In this document: positions 45,365 through 53,792 of the stretch, piece after piece
Numbering within the stretch: the first letter of the stretch is position 1
Layout: each line of letters starts with the position of its first letter
NCBI GenBank assembly: GCA_016711215.1
Contig: JADJTL010000001.1
Span: 1,236,001-1,300,000, forward strand
DNA length: 64,000 bases
Reading direction: 5' to 3'
Source of the DNA: Pseudomonadota bacterium
GTDB lineage: Bacteria; Myxococcota_A; Polyangia; GCA-2747355
Position numbers and translations under genes: made by a program
Notes under the pieces: model-generated
The model's input: only the letters and a program-made list of their open reading frames with translations
Databases searched by the model: none
What the model was told of the DNA's origin: nothing

Positions 45365-46294
45365 TCAGTAGGTCCACTGCAGGCCCAGGCCGCCCGGGCT
45401 GCCGGTCAGCAGCGGCAGCCGCCGCATCGGTGCCTCGCCTCGGCGACTGAGCGCGCCGGCCGGCGAGGGGGGATGCGCCTCGCCGACCACGACCTCGCGG
45501 CGGTGATGCACCAGCGCGTCGATCACCCCGGCGATCGCTGCGGCCCAGAACAAGCCGCCGGCGGCGACCTGCAGCACGTTGAGCGTGCGCGCGCGGTTCA
45601 GCTCGGCGGGCGGCGGACGGCTGTCTGGATAGCGCAAGCGCAAGGCCAGCGCCGCGCCGAGCGAGGTGCCCCCCAGTGCAACCTGGGTCGCCAGCAGCGC
45701 CAGACCCTTGCCGCGTTGACCGCTTTGGAACTGGCCCGCACCAAAGGGGAGGAAGTTGATCCACAGCGCGTGACGCTCGACGCGCAGATAGCGCCCCGCC
45801 GGATCGAGCGCCCGCGCTGACCCCTCGGGCGCCGCTCGCTCTCGGCGCGCGCGCGTGCGCGCCTGGGCTCGCTCTCGCTCGGCGACCTCGCGCAGCAGCA
45901 ACGCATTGCGGCGCTTGACCTCCTCGAAGAGTTCCACCGCCACTGGCGGATCGACCAGCGGATCGAGCTGGTAGCTCGGCTGCGCGACGAGGATGGCGAG
46001 GAAGGACTGCTCGGCGCGGGCGCGGTCACGCGCAAAGACGTAGCTGACGCCCAGCATCCTATGCGCGCTGAGGTAGTCCTCGCCGGTGGCGAGCCGGTTG
46101 CTCGGATAGAGCAGCGGCTGGAGCAGCGCCACGGTCTGCTCGTAGCGCCCCTGCGCGTAGGCCTCCTGCGCCACGGCGAGCGGCTCGCGCGGCGCCGCGG
46201 CCTGCGCCTGTGCCACCGCGGGAGCGCTGGCGAGCAAGAGCAGTACAGCGCCGAGGGCACCGAAGCGCCGCGACAGCGCTCCACGCTCCGTCAC
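45365..46294 (-). CDS. Exported TPR-like protein of unknown function
   Basis: The 309-residue protein starts at GTG 46294, overlapping the kinase stop (GTGA). A signal peptide (GALGAVLLLLASAPAVAQAQ) is followed by a helical segment like a TPR (QEAYAQGRYEQTVALLQPLLY and HRMLGVSYVFARDRARAEQSFL). Two hydrophobic stretches in the second half suggest membrane contact. The end is Pro/Gly-rich. It resembles periplasmic partner proteins in kinase operons, but no family name can be given. Confidence 0.7.
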   Translation of the reverse strand: MTERGALSRRFGALGAVLLLLASAPAVAQAQAAAPREPLAVAQEAYAQGRYEQTVALLQPLLYPSNRLATGEDYLSAHRMLGVSYVFARDRARAEQSFLAILVAQPSYQLDPLVDPPVAVELFEEVKRRNALLLREVAERERAQARTRARRERAAPEGSARALDPAGRYLRVERHALWINFLPFGAGQFQSGQRGKGLALLATQVALGGTSLGAALALRLRYPDSRPPPAELNRARTLNVLQVAAGGLFWAAAIAGVIDALVHHRREVVVGEAHPPSPAGALSRRGEAPMRRLPLLTGSPGGLGLQWTY

Positions 46295-48150
46295 AGGGGT
46301 CTCGGTGTCATTGTCACCTCGGAGGTCGTATTCGCCCGCACGGTCACCGTGCGCTCTTCCGTCAGGTACCCCTCGGCGCTCGCGGTCACCTGAACCTGCG
46401 TGCGACCGTCATCAGCATACGACGGAATCGGCACCTCGATCGCCTGACCCGGTCGCGCGGCCACCGTGCCGACGACCACGGTGGTCGCCGGGGGCGCCGG
46501 ATCGAGCGTGACGATCAGCCGTGCTGGCTTCCAGGGCAAGCGCACCCGCAGGGAAGGCGCGTTCCACCTCGCGTCGAGTTGCACCCGCTGCTCAAAACAG
46601 CAGGCCTCGTTGCGAAAAATCAGCGTCACGGGAGCCAGCGGAAGATCGAGATAGCGCAGGTCCGGACCGTAGGCTCCGATCTCCCGACCGTCGACCCAAA
46701 TCGTCACCGCTTTCGGCGTCGGCACGATCTCGACGCGGCGTCGGACGGCGCCGGTCGCGGAGGAACCCTCGGGCAGCGAAGGCCCGGCTGCGCCACGACG
46801 CGGGGAGGCCGTCCGCAGGGCGTCCACGGCGGCGGGGCGGTCGGTCACCTGAGCGCTGGGCGCGAGCGCAGGCCGGGGCCCCGTCGCGCGTCCGCTGCTC
46901 TGCTTCGCGCGCTGCACAGCCACGATCCTCGCCGGCCGGCGCCGCAGGTCGGGCGCCGACGGCAGCGACCGGGCTGGCTGGGCGAGGGGAGGGTGGGGCC
47001 GCCGCGCACGCTGCGCGACGATGAGGTAGGCCAAGCCGCCGAGCGCGAGGATCGCCAAGAGCACGACCCCCGTGCGCATCCAGCGCCGGCGCGCCGAGAG
47101 GCGACCGAGCAGCGCCAGCGCCTCCCCGTGCGCGGGATCCGCGCTGAGCAGGCGATCGAGCTGTTGCAGGGCGCGAGCGTGCTGTCCCTGCTGCAGGTAG
47201 CGGCGTGCCTGGGTCAGGAGCGCGGGGACGATCCGCTCGGGTAAGGAGCTCGAGAAGAGCTCCGGATCGGCGAAGTAGCGCTGCAGCTCGCCCTGCACCT
47301 CGGTCAGCCCCACCGCGCTCAGAAACTCCCGCAGATCGTCGGCGAGGGCCACGACGCTCGGGTAGCGCGCCTCCGGATCGCGCGCCAGCGCGCGGCGAAT
47401 GATCGCGCCGAGCTGGGCGTCCACGCGCGGGCTGGCGGCCTCGGGCGGCGGGAAGCGACCCTCCGCGATGCGGCGGAGCACCTCGTGCGCGTTGCTGCCG
47501 GTGAAGGGCAGCTGCGCGGTGGCGAGCTGATAGAGCAGCGTGCCGACGCTGAAGACGTCCGAGCGGTAATCCACGCGCGCGCCGGTGACGAGCTCGGGCG
47601 ACATATAGGCCGGCGAGCCGATCAGCTGACCCGTCACCGTCAGCTTGGCCAACTCGACCATCTGGGCGATACCGAAGTCGGTCAGCTTCACCCGCCCATC
47701 ACGCCGAATCATGATGTTCTCGGGCTTGATATCGCGATGGATAATCGAGAGCCCGTGGGCATGCGCGAGCGCCGCGCAGACCTCGATCACGATCATCGCC
47801 GCCAGCTCCGGATGCGCGACCGGATGCGCGGCGACGAACTGCTTCAGCGTCTCCCCGTGGATGAACTCGGTGACGATGAAGCTCTCATCCGAGTCCGCGC
47901 CCGAGTAGTCGTAGATCTCGATGATGTTCTCGTGGCGCAGCCGAGCCACCGCCTGGGCCTCGCGCTGGAAGCGCTCCTTCGCCTCCCGCTCCTTGGCCAG
48001 GTGCGGGTGCAGGACCTTGACCGCCACCTCGCGATCAAGGTGCGTGTCCCGTCCGCGGAAGACGACGGCCATGCCGCCGTGCCCGACCTCTTCGAGCAAC
48101 TCGTACTTCTGCAGGCGCCGGCGCGCGCTGAGCGGCGAAGTGCTCATCAT
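46291..48150 (-). CDS. Ser/Thr protein kinase with PEGA-like C-terminus
   Basis: The 619-residue protein (ATG 48150; 48147 is equally possible) has an intact kinase domain: GHGGMAVVF, VAVKVLHPH, HRDIKPENIM, LTDFGIAQM and the SPAYMSPELVTG region. The middle part is Ala/Arg-rich with one membrane helix (about 366-388), and the C-terminus is PEGA-like (VTIWVDGREIGAYGP, then VTASAEGYLTEERTV). It is the first gene of a minus-strand run that continues through the TPR-like, FHA activator and lipoprotein genes, with GTGA overlap at its 3' end. It is divergent from tRNA-Val. Confidence 0.9.
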   Translation of the reverse strand: MMSTSPLSARRRLQKYELLEEVGHGGMAVVFRGRDTHLDREVAVKVLHPHLAKEREAKERFQREAQAVARLRHENIIEIYDYSGADSDESFIVTEFIHGETLKQFVAAHPVAHPELAAMIVIEVCAALAHAHGLSIIHRDIKPENIMIRRDGRVKLTDFGIAQMVELAKLTVTGQLIGSPAYMSPELVTGARVDYRSDVFSVGTLLYQLATAQLPFTGSNAHEVLRRIAEGRFPPPEAASPRVDAQLGAIIRRALARDPEARYPSVVALADDLREFLSAVGLTEVQGELQRYFADPELFSSSLPERIVPALLTQARRYLQQGQHARALQQLDRLLSADPAHGEALALLGRLSARRRWMRTGVVLLAILALGGLAYLIVAQRARRPHPPLAQPARSLPSAPDLRRRPARIVAVQRAKQSSGRATGPRPALAPSAQVTDRPAAVDALRTASPRRGAAGPSLPEGSSATGAVRRRVEIVPTPKAVTIWVDGREIGAYGPDLRYLDLPLAPVTLIFRNEACCFEQRVQLDARWNAPSLRVRLPWKPARLIVTLDPAPPATTVVVGTVAARPGQAIEVPIPSYADDGRTQVQVTASAEGYLTEERTVTVRANTTSEVTMTPRPL

Positions 48151-48214
48151 GGCGACTTGACCCGCAACGGGTCGGCGCCTGCCGCCCATGGATTCGTTCG
48201 CTCTGACATTACCC

Positions 48215-48243
48215 TTGACGGCGTTGGTCGCGACGTCTAATTA
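48215..48243 (+). promoter_or_regulatory. Sigma70-type promoter of tRNA-Val
   Basis: TTGACG (48215-48220), a 17-base spacer and TAATTA (48238-48243) match the -35/-10 consensus closely. The tRNA begins 13 bases after the -10 box, the expected distance. Confidence 0.75.
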
Positions 48244-48255
48244 ACCGAACAGGAC

Positions 48256-48330
<75 letters not shown>

Positions 48331-48430
48331 CGACTGTCCTGGCGCGCCGCCGCGCGCAACCCCCGGCGCAGAGTCAGGTACCCAAGTCTGCCGGGCCTGC
48401 CGGCGGGAGGCGGGGGGAGCCGAGGGCTGC

Positions 48431-48448
48431 GCTGCATCCCGATGCAGC
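48431..48448 (+). promoter_or_regulatory. Hairpin in the thrS leader
   Basis: GCTGCAT and ATGCAGC form a perfect 7-bp stem around a CCCG loop, 41 bases before the thrS start. There is no U-run, so a terminator is unlikely. ThrRS of E. coli controls its own mRNA through leader hairpins; whether this one does so is unknown. Confidence 0.4.
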
Positions 48449-48488
48449 GTCTCGCGCCGCGTCGGCAGCGCTTCTGGGGATGGTAACA

Positions 48489-50333
48489 ATGCAAGACAAA
48501 CGACAGCCGACAGATCCATGCGGCGATCCATGCGACGCCTCGACCACCGCGTCCGCTACGCCGCCGGTCGCAGTTGCGCCGCCGCCGGTGACTGCGCCGA
48601 ATACGCTGAGCGACCTCGATCGGCTCCGACACAGCGCCGCCCACGTGATGGCCGATGCGGTCAAGCGCCTCTTTCCCGCCGCCAAGATCACCATCGGTCC
48701 GCCGATCGAGCAGGGCTTCTACTACGACTTCGACGTACCCGAGCCCTTCGCCGACGCCGATCTCGCGCGGATCGAGCAGGAGATGGCGACGATCATTGCC
48801 GCCGATCACCCCTTCGAGCTGCGCGAGCTCGCGCGGGACGAGGCACGGATCCTCTTCGCCTCCTTGGGCGAGGACTACAAGCTGGAGCTGCTGGATGCGA
48901 TTCCTGCAGGCGAGCCGGTGACGGTCTGCCAGCATGGCGCCTTCGTCGACCTCTGCCGCGGCGGGCACGTGGCAAGCACCGGGCTGCTCAAGGCGGTGAA
49001 GCTGACCGGGGTGGCGGGCGCCTACTGGCGCGGCGATGAGCGCAACAAGATGCTGCAGCGCATCTACGGCACGGCGTTCTTCGCGCCTGCCGAGCTCGAG
49101 CAGCACCTCGCGCTGCTGGAGGAGGCCAAGCTGCGCGATCACCGGCGGCTCGGTACCGAGCTCGACCTCTTCAGCATCAACGAGCTGACGGGCCCTGGCC
49201 TCGTGCTCTGGCATCCGCGCGGTGCGCTGGTGCGCCACCAGCTCGAGACCTTCTGGCGCCAGGAGCACCTGGCCGCCGGCTATCAGCTCGTCTACACGCC
49301 GCACCTCGCCCGCGAGGCGCTCTGGCGCCAGAGCGGGCACCTCGACTTCTATGCCGAGAACATGTACGCGGGCATGGACATCGACGGCCAGCAGTATCTG
49401 GCGAAGCCGATGAACTGCCCCTTCCACGCGATGATCTACAAGCACGCGCTGCGTTCGTATCGCGAGCTGCCGCTGCGCTGGGCCGAGCTGGGGACGGTCT
49501 ATCGCTACGAGCGGACGGGCGTGCTGCACGGTCTGTTTCGCGTGCGCGGCTTCACGCAGGACGACGCACACCTCTACGTGCGGCGCGATCAGCTCGCGGG
49601 CGAGATCGATCGTGTGATCGATTTCTGCCTGAGGATGCTGCGCGCCCTCGGCTTCCAGGACTTCGAGCTCTACCTGAGCACGCGACCGGAACACTTCGTC
49701 GGGACAACGGAACAATGGGACGAGGCCGAGGCGATCTTGCGTCGCTCGCTCGAGGCCAGCGGCGTGCCCTTCCAGGTCGACAGCGGGGGCGGCGTGTTCT
49801 ACGGGCCCAAGATCGATCTGAAAATCAAGGACAGTCTCGGTCGCCGTTGGCAGTGCTCGACCGTCCAGGTCGATTTCCAGCTACCCGAGCGCTTCGACAT
49901 GACCTATGTCGGCGAGGACGGTGGTCGGCAGCATCGTCCGATCATGATCCACCGTGCGCTCCTCGGGTCGATCGAGCGCTTCTTCGGCATTCTCGTCGAG
50001 CACTATGCGGGGGCCTTTCCGGTCTGGATGGCGCCGGTCCAAGCGACCGTACTCAACGTGACGGATGCCCAGGCTGCCTACGCGACCCAGGTACGCGACA
50101 CCTTGCGAGCGGCGGGCCTGCGCGCCGAGGCTGATTTACGCAACGAGAAGCTCGGTGCCAAGATACGCGAGGCGCAGCTGCAGAAGGTGCCCTACATGCT
50201 CGTGGTCGGCGACCGCGAGGCGAGCGCCGGGCTGGTAGCCCCGCGGCCGCGGCAAGGTGCGGCCTTGCCTGCGCTGCCTCTCGCAGAATTCGTTGACAAG
50301 TTAAGCCTGGAGGGGCAGATTCCCCGCGCCTAA
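48489..50333 (+). CDS. thrS: Threonyl-tRNA synthetase lacking the TGS domain
   Basis: The protein (614 residues from ATG 48489) has the editing domain with HSAAH and CRGGH, then the class II core (YTPHLAREALWRQSGHLDFY, MNCPFHAMIYK, RYERTGVLHGLFRVRGFTQDDAHL, DFQLPERFDM), and the anticodon-binding domain. The usual N-terminal TGS domain of about 60 residues is absent. Instead there is a low-complexity stretch of about 37 residues (ASTTASATPPVAVAPPPV). ATG 48489 has GGGGA eight bases before it; ATG 48480 and starts overlapping the tRNA are poorer. rpmI follows after 20 bases with no infC between. Confidence 0.92.
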   Translation: MQDKRQPTDPCGDPCDASTTASATPPVAVAPPPVTAPNTLSDLDRLRHSAAHVMADAVKRLFPAAKITIGPPIEQGFYYDFDVPEPFADADLARIEQEMATIIAADHPFELRELARDEARILFASLGEDYKLELLDAIPAGEPVTVCQHGAFVDLCRGGHVASTGLLKAVKLTGVAGAYWRGDERNKMLQRIYGTAFFAPAELEQHLALLEEAKLRDHRRLGTELDLFSINELTGPGLVLWHPRGALVRHQLETFWRQEHLAAGYQLVYTPHLAREALWRQSGHLDFYAENMYAGMDIDGQQYLAKPMNCPFHAMIYKHALRSYRELPLRWAELGTVYRYERTGVLHGLFRVRGFTQDDAHLYVRRDQLAGEIDRVIDFCLRMLRALGFQDFELYLSTRPEHFVGTTEQWDEAEAILRRSLEASGVPFQVDSGGGVFYGPKIDLKIKDSLGRRWQCSTVQVDFQLPERFDMTYVGEDGGRQHRPIMIHRALLGSIERFFGILVEHYAGAFPVWMAPVQATVLNVTDAQAAYATQVRDTLRAAGLRAEADLRNEKLGAKIREAQLQKVPYMLVVGDREASAGLVAPRPRQGAALPALPLAEFVDKLSLEGQIPRA

Positions 50334-50353
50334 GTGCGGGCGGAGTGAGCGCG

Positions 50354-50560
50354 ATGCCGAAGATCAAGATGAAGTCCAACAGCGGAGCGAAGAAGCGCTT
50401 CCGCTTCACGGCCTCGGGCAAGGTCAAGCACAAGCGGGCCTTCCGAAGCCATATCCTCACGAAGAAATCCACCAAGCGGAAGCGCCACCTGCGTGGCTGT
50501 GGAATCGTCTCTGATTCCGACACCGCGAAGGTCGTTCGCATGCTGCCCTACGGCAGCTAG
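50354..50560 (+). CDS. rpmI: Ribosomal protein bL35
   Basis: The 68-residue basic protein reads MPKIKMKSNSGAKKRFR, then GKVKHKRAFRSHIL, typical of bL35. It starts at ATG 50354 with GGAG eight bases upstream; the GTG at 50345 would add three residues. It follows thrS directly, so infC, which usually lies between thrS and rpmI, is missing here. rplT follows after 14 bases. Confidence 0.96.
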   Translation: MPKIKMKSNSGAKKRFRFTASGKVKHKRAFRSHILTKKSTKRKRHLRGCGIVSDSDTAKVVRMLPYGS

Positions 50561-50574
50561 TCAGGAGCGTTCCG

Positions 50575-50928
50575 ATGCCGAGAGCCAAACGAGGGGTCAA
50601 GGCCCGTCGCCGCCGCAATCGCATCCTCAAGGCAGCCAAGGGCTTCGTCGGCGCACGCCGGCGCGTCTACCGCCAGGCCGTGATGACGGTCAAACGGGCG
50701 TGGCGCTACGAGTACCGCGATCGTCGGGTCAAGAAGCGTGAGTTCCGCCGCCTCTGGATCATCCGCATCAACGCCGCCGCGCGGACGTTGGGCATGAGCT
50801 ACAGCCGGTTGATGGGAATGCTGGGCGCCGCCGGGGTCGAGCTCGACCGCCGCGTGCTCTCCGAGCTCGCCGTCGCCGATCCCTCGACCTTCGCCCAGAT
50901 CATTGATTCGGTGCGCGCGCGCGCCTGA
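50575..50928 (+). CDS. rplT: Ribosomal protein bL20
   Basis: The 117-residue protein begins PRAKRGVKARRRRNRILK and has the family segments AKGFVGARRRVYRQA and INAAARTLGMSYSRLM, consistent with bL20, an early assembly protein of the large subunit. bL20 also represses the rpmI-rplT mRNA in E. coli. A GC-only 8-bp hairpin (50916-50936) overlaps its TGA stop without a U-run. The usual pheS and pheT genes do not follow. Confidence 0.96.
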   Translation: MPRAKRGVKARRRRNRILKAAKGFVGARRRVYRQAVMTVKRAWRYEYRDRRVKKREFRRLWIIRINAAARTLGMSYSRLMGMLGAAGVELDRRVLSELAVADPSTFAQIIDSVRARA

Positions 50929-51267
50929 CGCGCGCGTCGCGGGTACGCCCTCAGAACCCGGATCAGGGCGAGCCGGCGACTCGCCCGCTCGGCGAGCGCG
51001 ACGCGACCGTGCGTCGACGCGCCCGAAGCCGGCCCTTAGATTGACAGCGCGAGCCCATCTGGAACATGCTGTCGCTGTTCAGCCAACTCGGTGAGTCAGG
51101 ATGACGGCGTGGCCTCGGCTGCCGGGCGTTGGGCCCTCGGGCGCCGGCCCCTCTGGGCGATCTCGGCGACCCGAATGCCTGGTCAGAGTCTTGCGTGCTT
51201 GCGGCGCCGCCATCGGCGCAGGCGGGCGCAGCACAGCGTCGGAGCCGAAAGGCAGGGAGAGGCAGAG
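50929..51267. other. Noncoding region between rplT and ihfA with a weak promoter
   Basis: About 340 bases contain no supportable gene. A TTGACA at 51041-51046 has a weak candidate -10 (CATGCT, about 51065-51070) and would serve ihfA. Open frames through the region are shadows. A second antisense frame from 51807 to 51079 is rejected. Confidence 0.5.
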
Positions 51268-51546
51268 ATGACGAAAGCGGACATCATCGAATCCGTCTAC
51301 GAAAAGGTCGGTGGCTTCTCTAAGAAGGAAGCGGCAGACATCGTCGAGACGGTCTTCGACACGATCAAGGACCGGCTCGAGGTCGGCGAGAAGATCAAGA
51401 TCTCTGGCTTTGGAAATTTCGTCGTGCGCGAGAAGAAGTCGCGGGTCGGGCGCAACCCGCAGACCGGGCAAGAGATCACGATCAGCGCCCGTCGTGTACT
51501 GACCTTCAAGCCGAGTCAGGTACTCAAGACCGCGCTGAACGGTTGA
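51268..51546 (+). CDS. ihfA: Integration host factor alpha subunit
   Basis: The 92-residue protein belongs to the HU/IHF family of DNA-bending proteins. MTKADIIESVYEKVGGFSKKE and IKISGFGNFVVREKKSRVGRNPQTG contain the family core. The RNP-like loop (GRNPQTGQEI) and ARRVLTFKPSQVLK end are typical of the IhfA subgroup. ATG 51268 follows a GGGAGAGG site. The position after the rpmI-rplT cluster also matches IhfA in other proteobacteria, where it follows pheT. Confidence 0.93.
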   Translation: MTKADIIESVYEKVGGFSKKEAADIVETVFDTIKDRLEVGEKIKISGFGNFVVREKKSRVGRNPQTGQEITISARRVLTFKPSQVLKTALNG

Positions 51547-51697
51547 TCGACTAATCGCCGGCACCGCAGGCGATCGCCGCCGATCGAGCCGCTTGCGCCA
51601 CCGCGGGGAGCCGCTACCGAGTGGGACGTGATCTTTCACGCAAGGCACGCAGTGCCGCGCGTGCGCCGACGCCACGGCGCACGATCTTCCGGATAAG

Positions 51698-52018
51698 CTG
51701 CACTTCAAGATCGGCGAAGTAGCGCGCCTCGTCGGCGTCAAGCCGCATGTGCTCCGCTTCTGGGAGAGCGAGTTTGGCGCACTGCGCCCGCAGAAGACGC
51801 AGACCAACCAGCGCGTCTATCGCCGCCGCGAGGTCGAGCTCCTGCTGCTGATCAAGCGCCTACTTTATCAGGACGGCTTCACCATCTCGGGCGCAAAACG
51901 GCGCATCGCTGAGCTGTCACGCGAGAGCGCCCCGATCCCGGCCGAGGTGAGCACGCTGCTGCGCCACCTCTGCACCGAGCTGCGCGAGTTGGTCGCCCTC
52001 ACCCGCAAAGAACGCTGA
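51698..52018 (+). CDS. MerR-family regulator, start codon unresolved
   Basis: The conserved protein reads KIGEVARLVGVKPHVLRFWESEF, then NQRVYRRREVELLLLIKRLLYQDGFTISGAKRRI, the usual MerR-like helix-turn-helix of the family that often follows ihfA. The frame is open from after a TGA at 51629, but it contains no ATG, GTG or TTG before GTG 51749, which cuts the helix-turn-helix. CTG 51698 is the only near start; even that loses the conserved-looking DLPDK lead-in. A one-base frameshift upstream is the simplest explanation; see findings. The C-terminal end is intact. Confidence 0.7.
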   Translation: MHFKIGEVARLVGVKPHVLRFWESEFGALRPQKTQTNQRVYRRREVELLLLIKRLLYQDGFTISGAKRRIAELSRESAPIPAEVSTLLRHLCTELRELVALTRKER

Positions 52019-52034
52019 CGGCCACGCGCAGCGG

Positions 52035-52063
52035 TTGACACGTCGCTGGGGCCGGACTAGAAA
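52035..52063 (+). promoter_or_regulatory. Sigma70-type promoter of tRNA-Pro
   Basis: TTGACA (52035-52040), a 17-base spacer and TAGAAA (52058-52063) form a strong promoter. The tRNA starts 11 bases after the -10 box. Confidence 0.8.
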
Positions 52064-52073
52064 AGCGGCGCAT

Positions 52074-52148
<75 letters not shown>

Positions 52149-52216
52149 CAGCGGGGGCGCCGCGTCCTGGACGACGGCGCCCCATTTCGTATCGCATCGC
52201 GTCAAGCACTGCGCCA

Positions 52217-53101
52217 ATGACCCAACAGACCCGACCCCTGATCCTGGTAACCAACGACGACGGGGTCCTCTCCGACGGACTGAGTCGCCTGGCGGAGGCG
52301 CTGCGTGCGGTCGGCGAGGTCGTGATCTGCGCACCCTCGCGGCAGCAAAGTGCCGTCAGCCACGGGATCAGCCTGCACGAGCCCTTGCGGGTGCGGACGC
52401 TCGGTCCGCAGCGCTACGCCGTCACCGGTACGCCGGCCGACGCCGTATTCCTCGCGCTTTGCGAAATCTGCCCGCGGCGGCCTGACCTCGTGGTCTCGGG
52501 GATCAACCACGGCACCAACCTCGGCACCGACGTCTTCTACTCCGGCACCGTCGCGGCCGCGGTCGAGGCCGCACTGCGCGGAATCCCGGCGCTCGCGATC
52601 TCGCTCCAGCTCCCTTCGATCCCGGACGTCTCACCGCAGGACAGCGAGGAGTGGCAGAAGGCCAATCCCTGGGACCCGCTCGAACACCTCAGCCCGGCCC
52701 TCGACGGGTTGCTGAGGGAGACCGCCGAATTCGCCGCCGGGCTGGCCCGCGCAGTGCTCGCGCGGCCGCTGCCCCCGCGGGTCGTGCTCAACGTCAATGC
52801 GCCGAATCGCCCGAGCCGTGCGTTCTATCTCACGCACCTCGGCCAGCGCATGTACCGCGGCTGCGTCGAGCGCCGCGTCGACCCGCGCGGGGCGCCCTAT
52901 TACTGGCTCGGCAACACCTTGGAGGACGCGCCTGATCCGGTCGGTAGCGACAGCTGGGCGCTCGCCGCCGGCTGCTACTCGGTCACGCCGGTGCGGCTCG
53001 ATTGGAACATGACGCCCGCCTTCGGCTGGGGCGCCGAGGTGCCGGGCTTCACTCGCCTGCTCAGCTCCGCGGCGGGCGGAGCGGGGGGGCAGGGGTCCTG
53101 A
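52217..53101 (+). CDS. surE: 5'-nucleotidase SurE
   Basis: SurE is a metal-dependent nucleotidase linked to stress survival. The 294-residue protein has ILVTNDDGVLSDG (Asp pair), PSRQQSAVSHGI and SGINHGTNLGTDVFYSGT, which contain the metal ligands. ATG 52217 is chosen because an earlier in-frame start (52103) lies inside the tRNA. The gene heads surE-pcm-nlpD, the same order as in E. coli. It sits only 4 bases before pcm. Confidence 0.95.
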   Translation: MTQQTRPLILVTNDDGVLSDGLSRLAEALRAVGEVVICAPSRQQSAVSHGISLHEPLRVRTLGPQRYAVTGTPADAVFLALCEICPRRPDLVVSGINHGTNLGTDVFYSGTVAAAVEAALRGIPALAISLQLPSIPDVSPQDSEEWQKANPWDPLEHLSPALDGLLRETAEFAAGLARAVLARPLPPRVVLNVNAPNRPSRAFYLTHLGQRMYRGCVERRVDPRGAPYYWLGNTLEDAPDPVGSDSWALAAGCYSVTPVRLDWNMTPAFGWGAEVPGFTRLLSSAAGGAGGQGS

Positions 53102-53105
53102 GCGA

Positions 53106-53792
53106 ATGACTGCTCGGGGAGCGCCGGCAGACGACACCGAGCGCTTTGCCGACCGCCGCGCCGCGATGGTCGAGGACCAGGTCGAAGCGCGCGGCGTGCG
53201 CGACCTCGCCGTCTTGGACGCCCTGCGTCGCGTGCCGCGCCACCTCTTCGTCGACGCCGCCGACGTCGACCAAGCCTATGACGACCACCCGCTCTCGATC
53301 GGCCTCGGGCAGACCATTTCGCAACCCTACATGGTGGCGCGCATGGTCGAGCTCTGCGCGCTCCGCGCCGACGACCGCGTGCTCGACGTCGGCGCGGGCA
53401 GCGGCTATCAGGCCGCGGTGCTCGCGCGTTGCTGCGCCTGGGTCTATTCGCTCGAGTTGCTTGGCCCGCTGGCGCGCCGCGCCCAGCTCGCCCTCCAACG
53501 CGCGGCGGTGGCGAACGTCACCGTCATCGAGGCCGACGGATCGCTCGGGTTTCCGCCAGCAGCGCCCTACGATGCGATCATCGTCGGCGCTGGCGCGCCG
53601 GCCGTCCCGCCGCCGCTGCTCGCGCAGCTGCGCTGCGGCGGCCGCTTGGTGATTCCAGTGGGCGCCGGTCGAGGTCTGCAGTCACTGCAGATCCACCAGC
53701 GCAGGACCGAGGGCGTCAGTTGGCGCGAGGACACCGCTTGCCGCTTCGTCGATCTGCGCGGACTTCACGGTTGGCACGACCGCGAGGACTAG
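53106..53792 (+). CDS. pcm: L-isoaspartate O-methyltransferase
   Basis: Pcm methylates L-isoaspartyl residues in aged proteins using S-adenosylmethionine. The 228-residue protein has the family signatures GQTISQPYMVARMVELC and the SAM loop VLDVGAGSGYQAAVLAR, then GLHGWHDRED at the end. All core motifs are present. Its end overlaps the nlpD-like start by about 20 bases in another frame. Confidence 0.95.
   Translation: MTARGAPADDTERFADRRAAMVEDQVEARGVRDLAVLDALRRVPRHLFVDAADVDQAYDDHPLSIGLGQTISQPYMVARMVELCALRADDRVLDVGAGSGYQAAVLARCCAWVYSLELLGPLARRAQLALQRAAVANVTVIEADGSLGFPPAAPYDAIIVGAGAPAVPPPLLAQLRCGGRLVIPVGAGRGLQSLQIHQRRTEGVSWREDTACRFVDLRGLHGWHDRED

Noticed and set aside
50334..50353. Hidden infC between thrS and rpmI
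   Set aside because: Only 20 bases separate the genes; there is no room.
50909..50940. Intrinsic terminator after rplT
   Set aside because: A GC-only hairpin overlaps the stop but no U-run follows.
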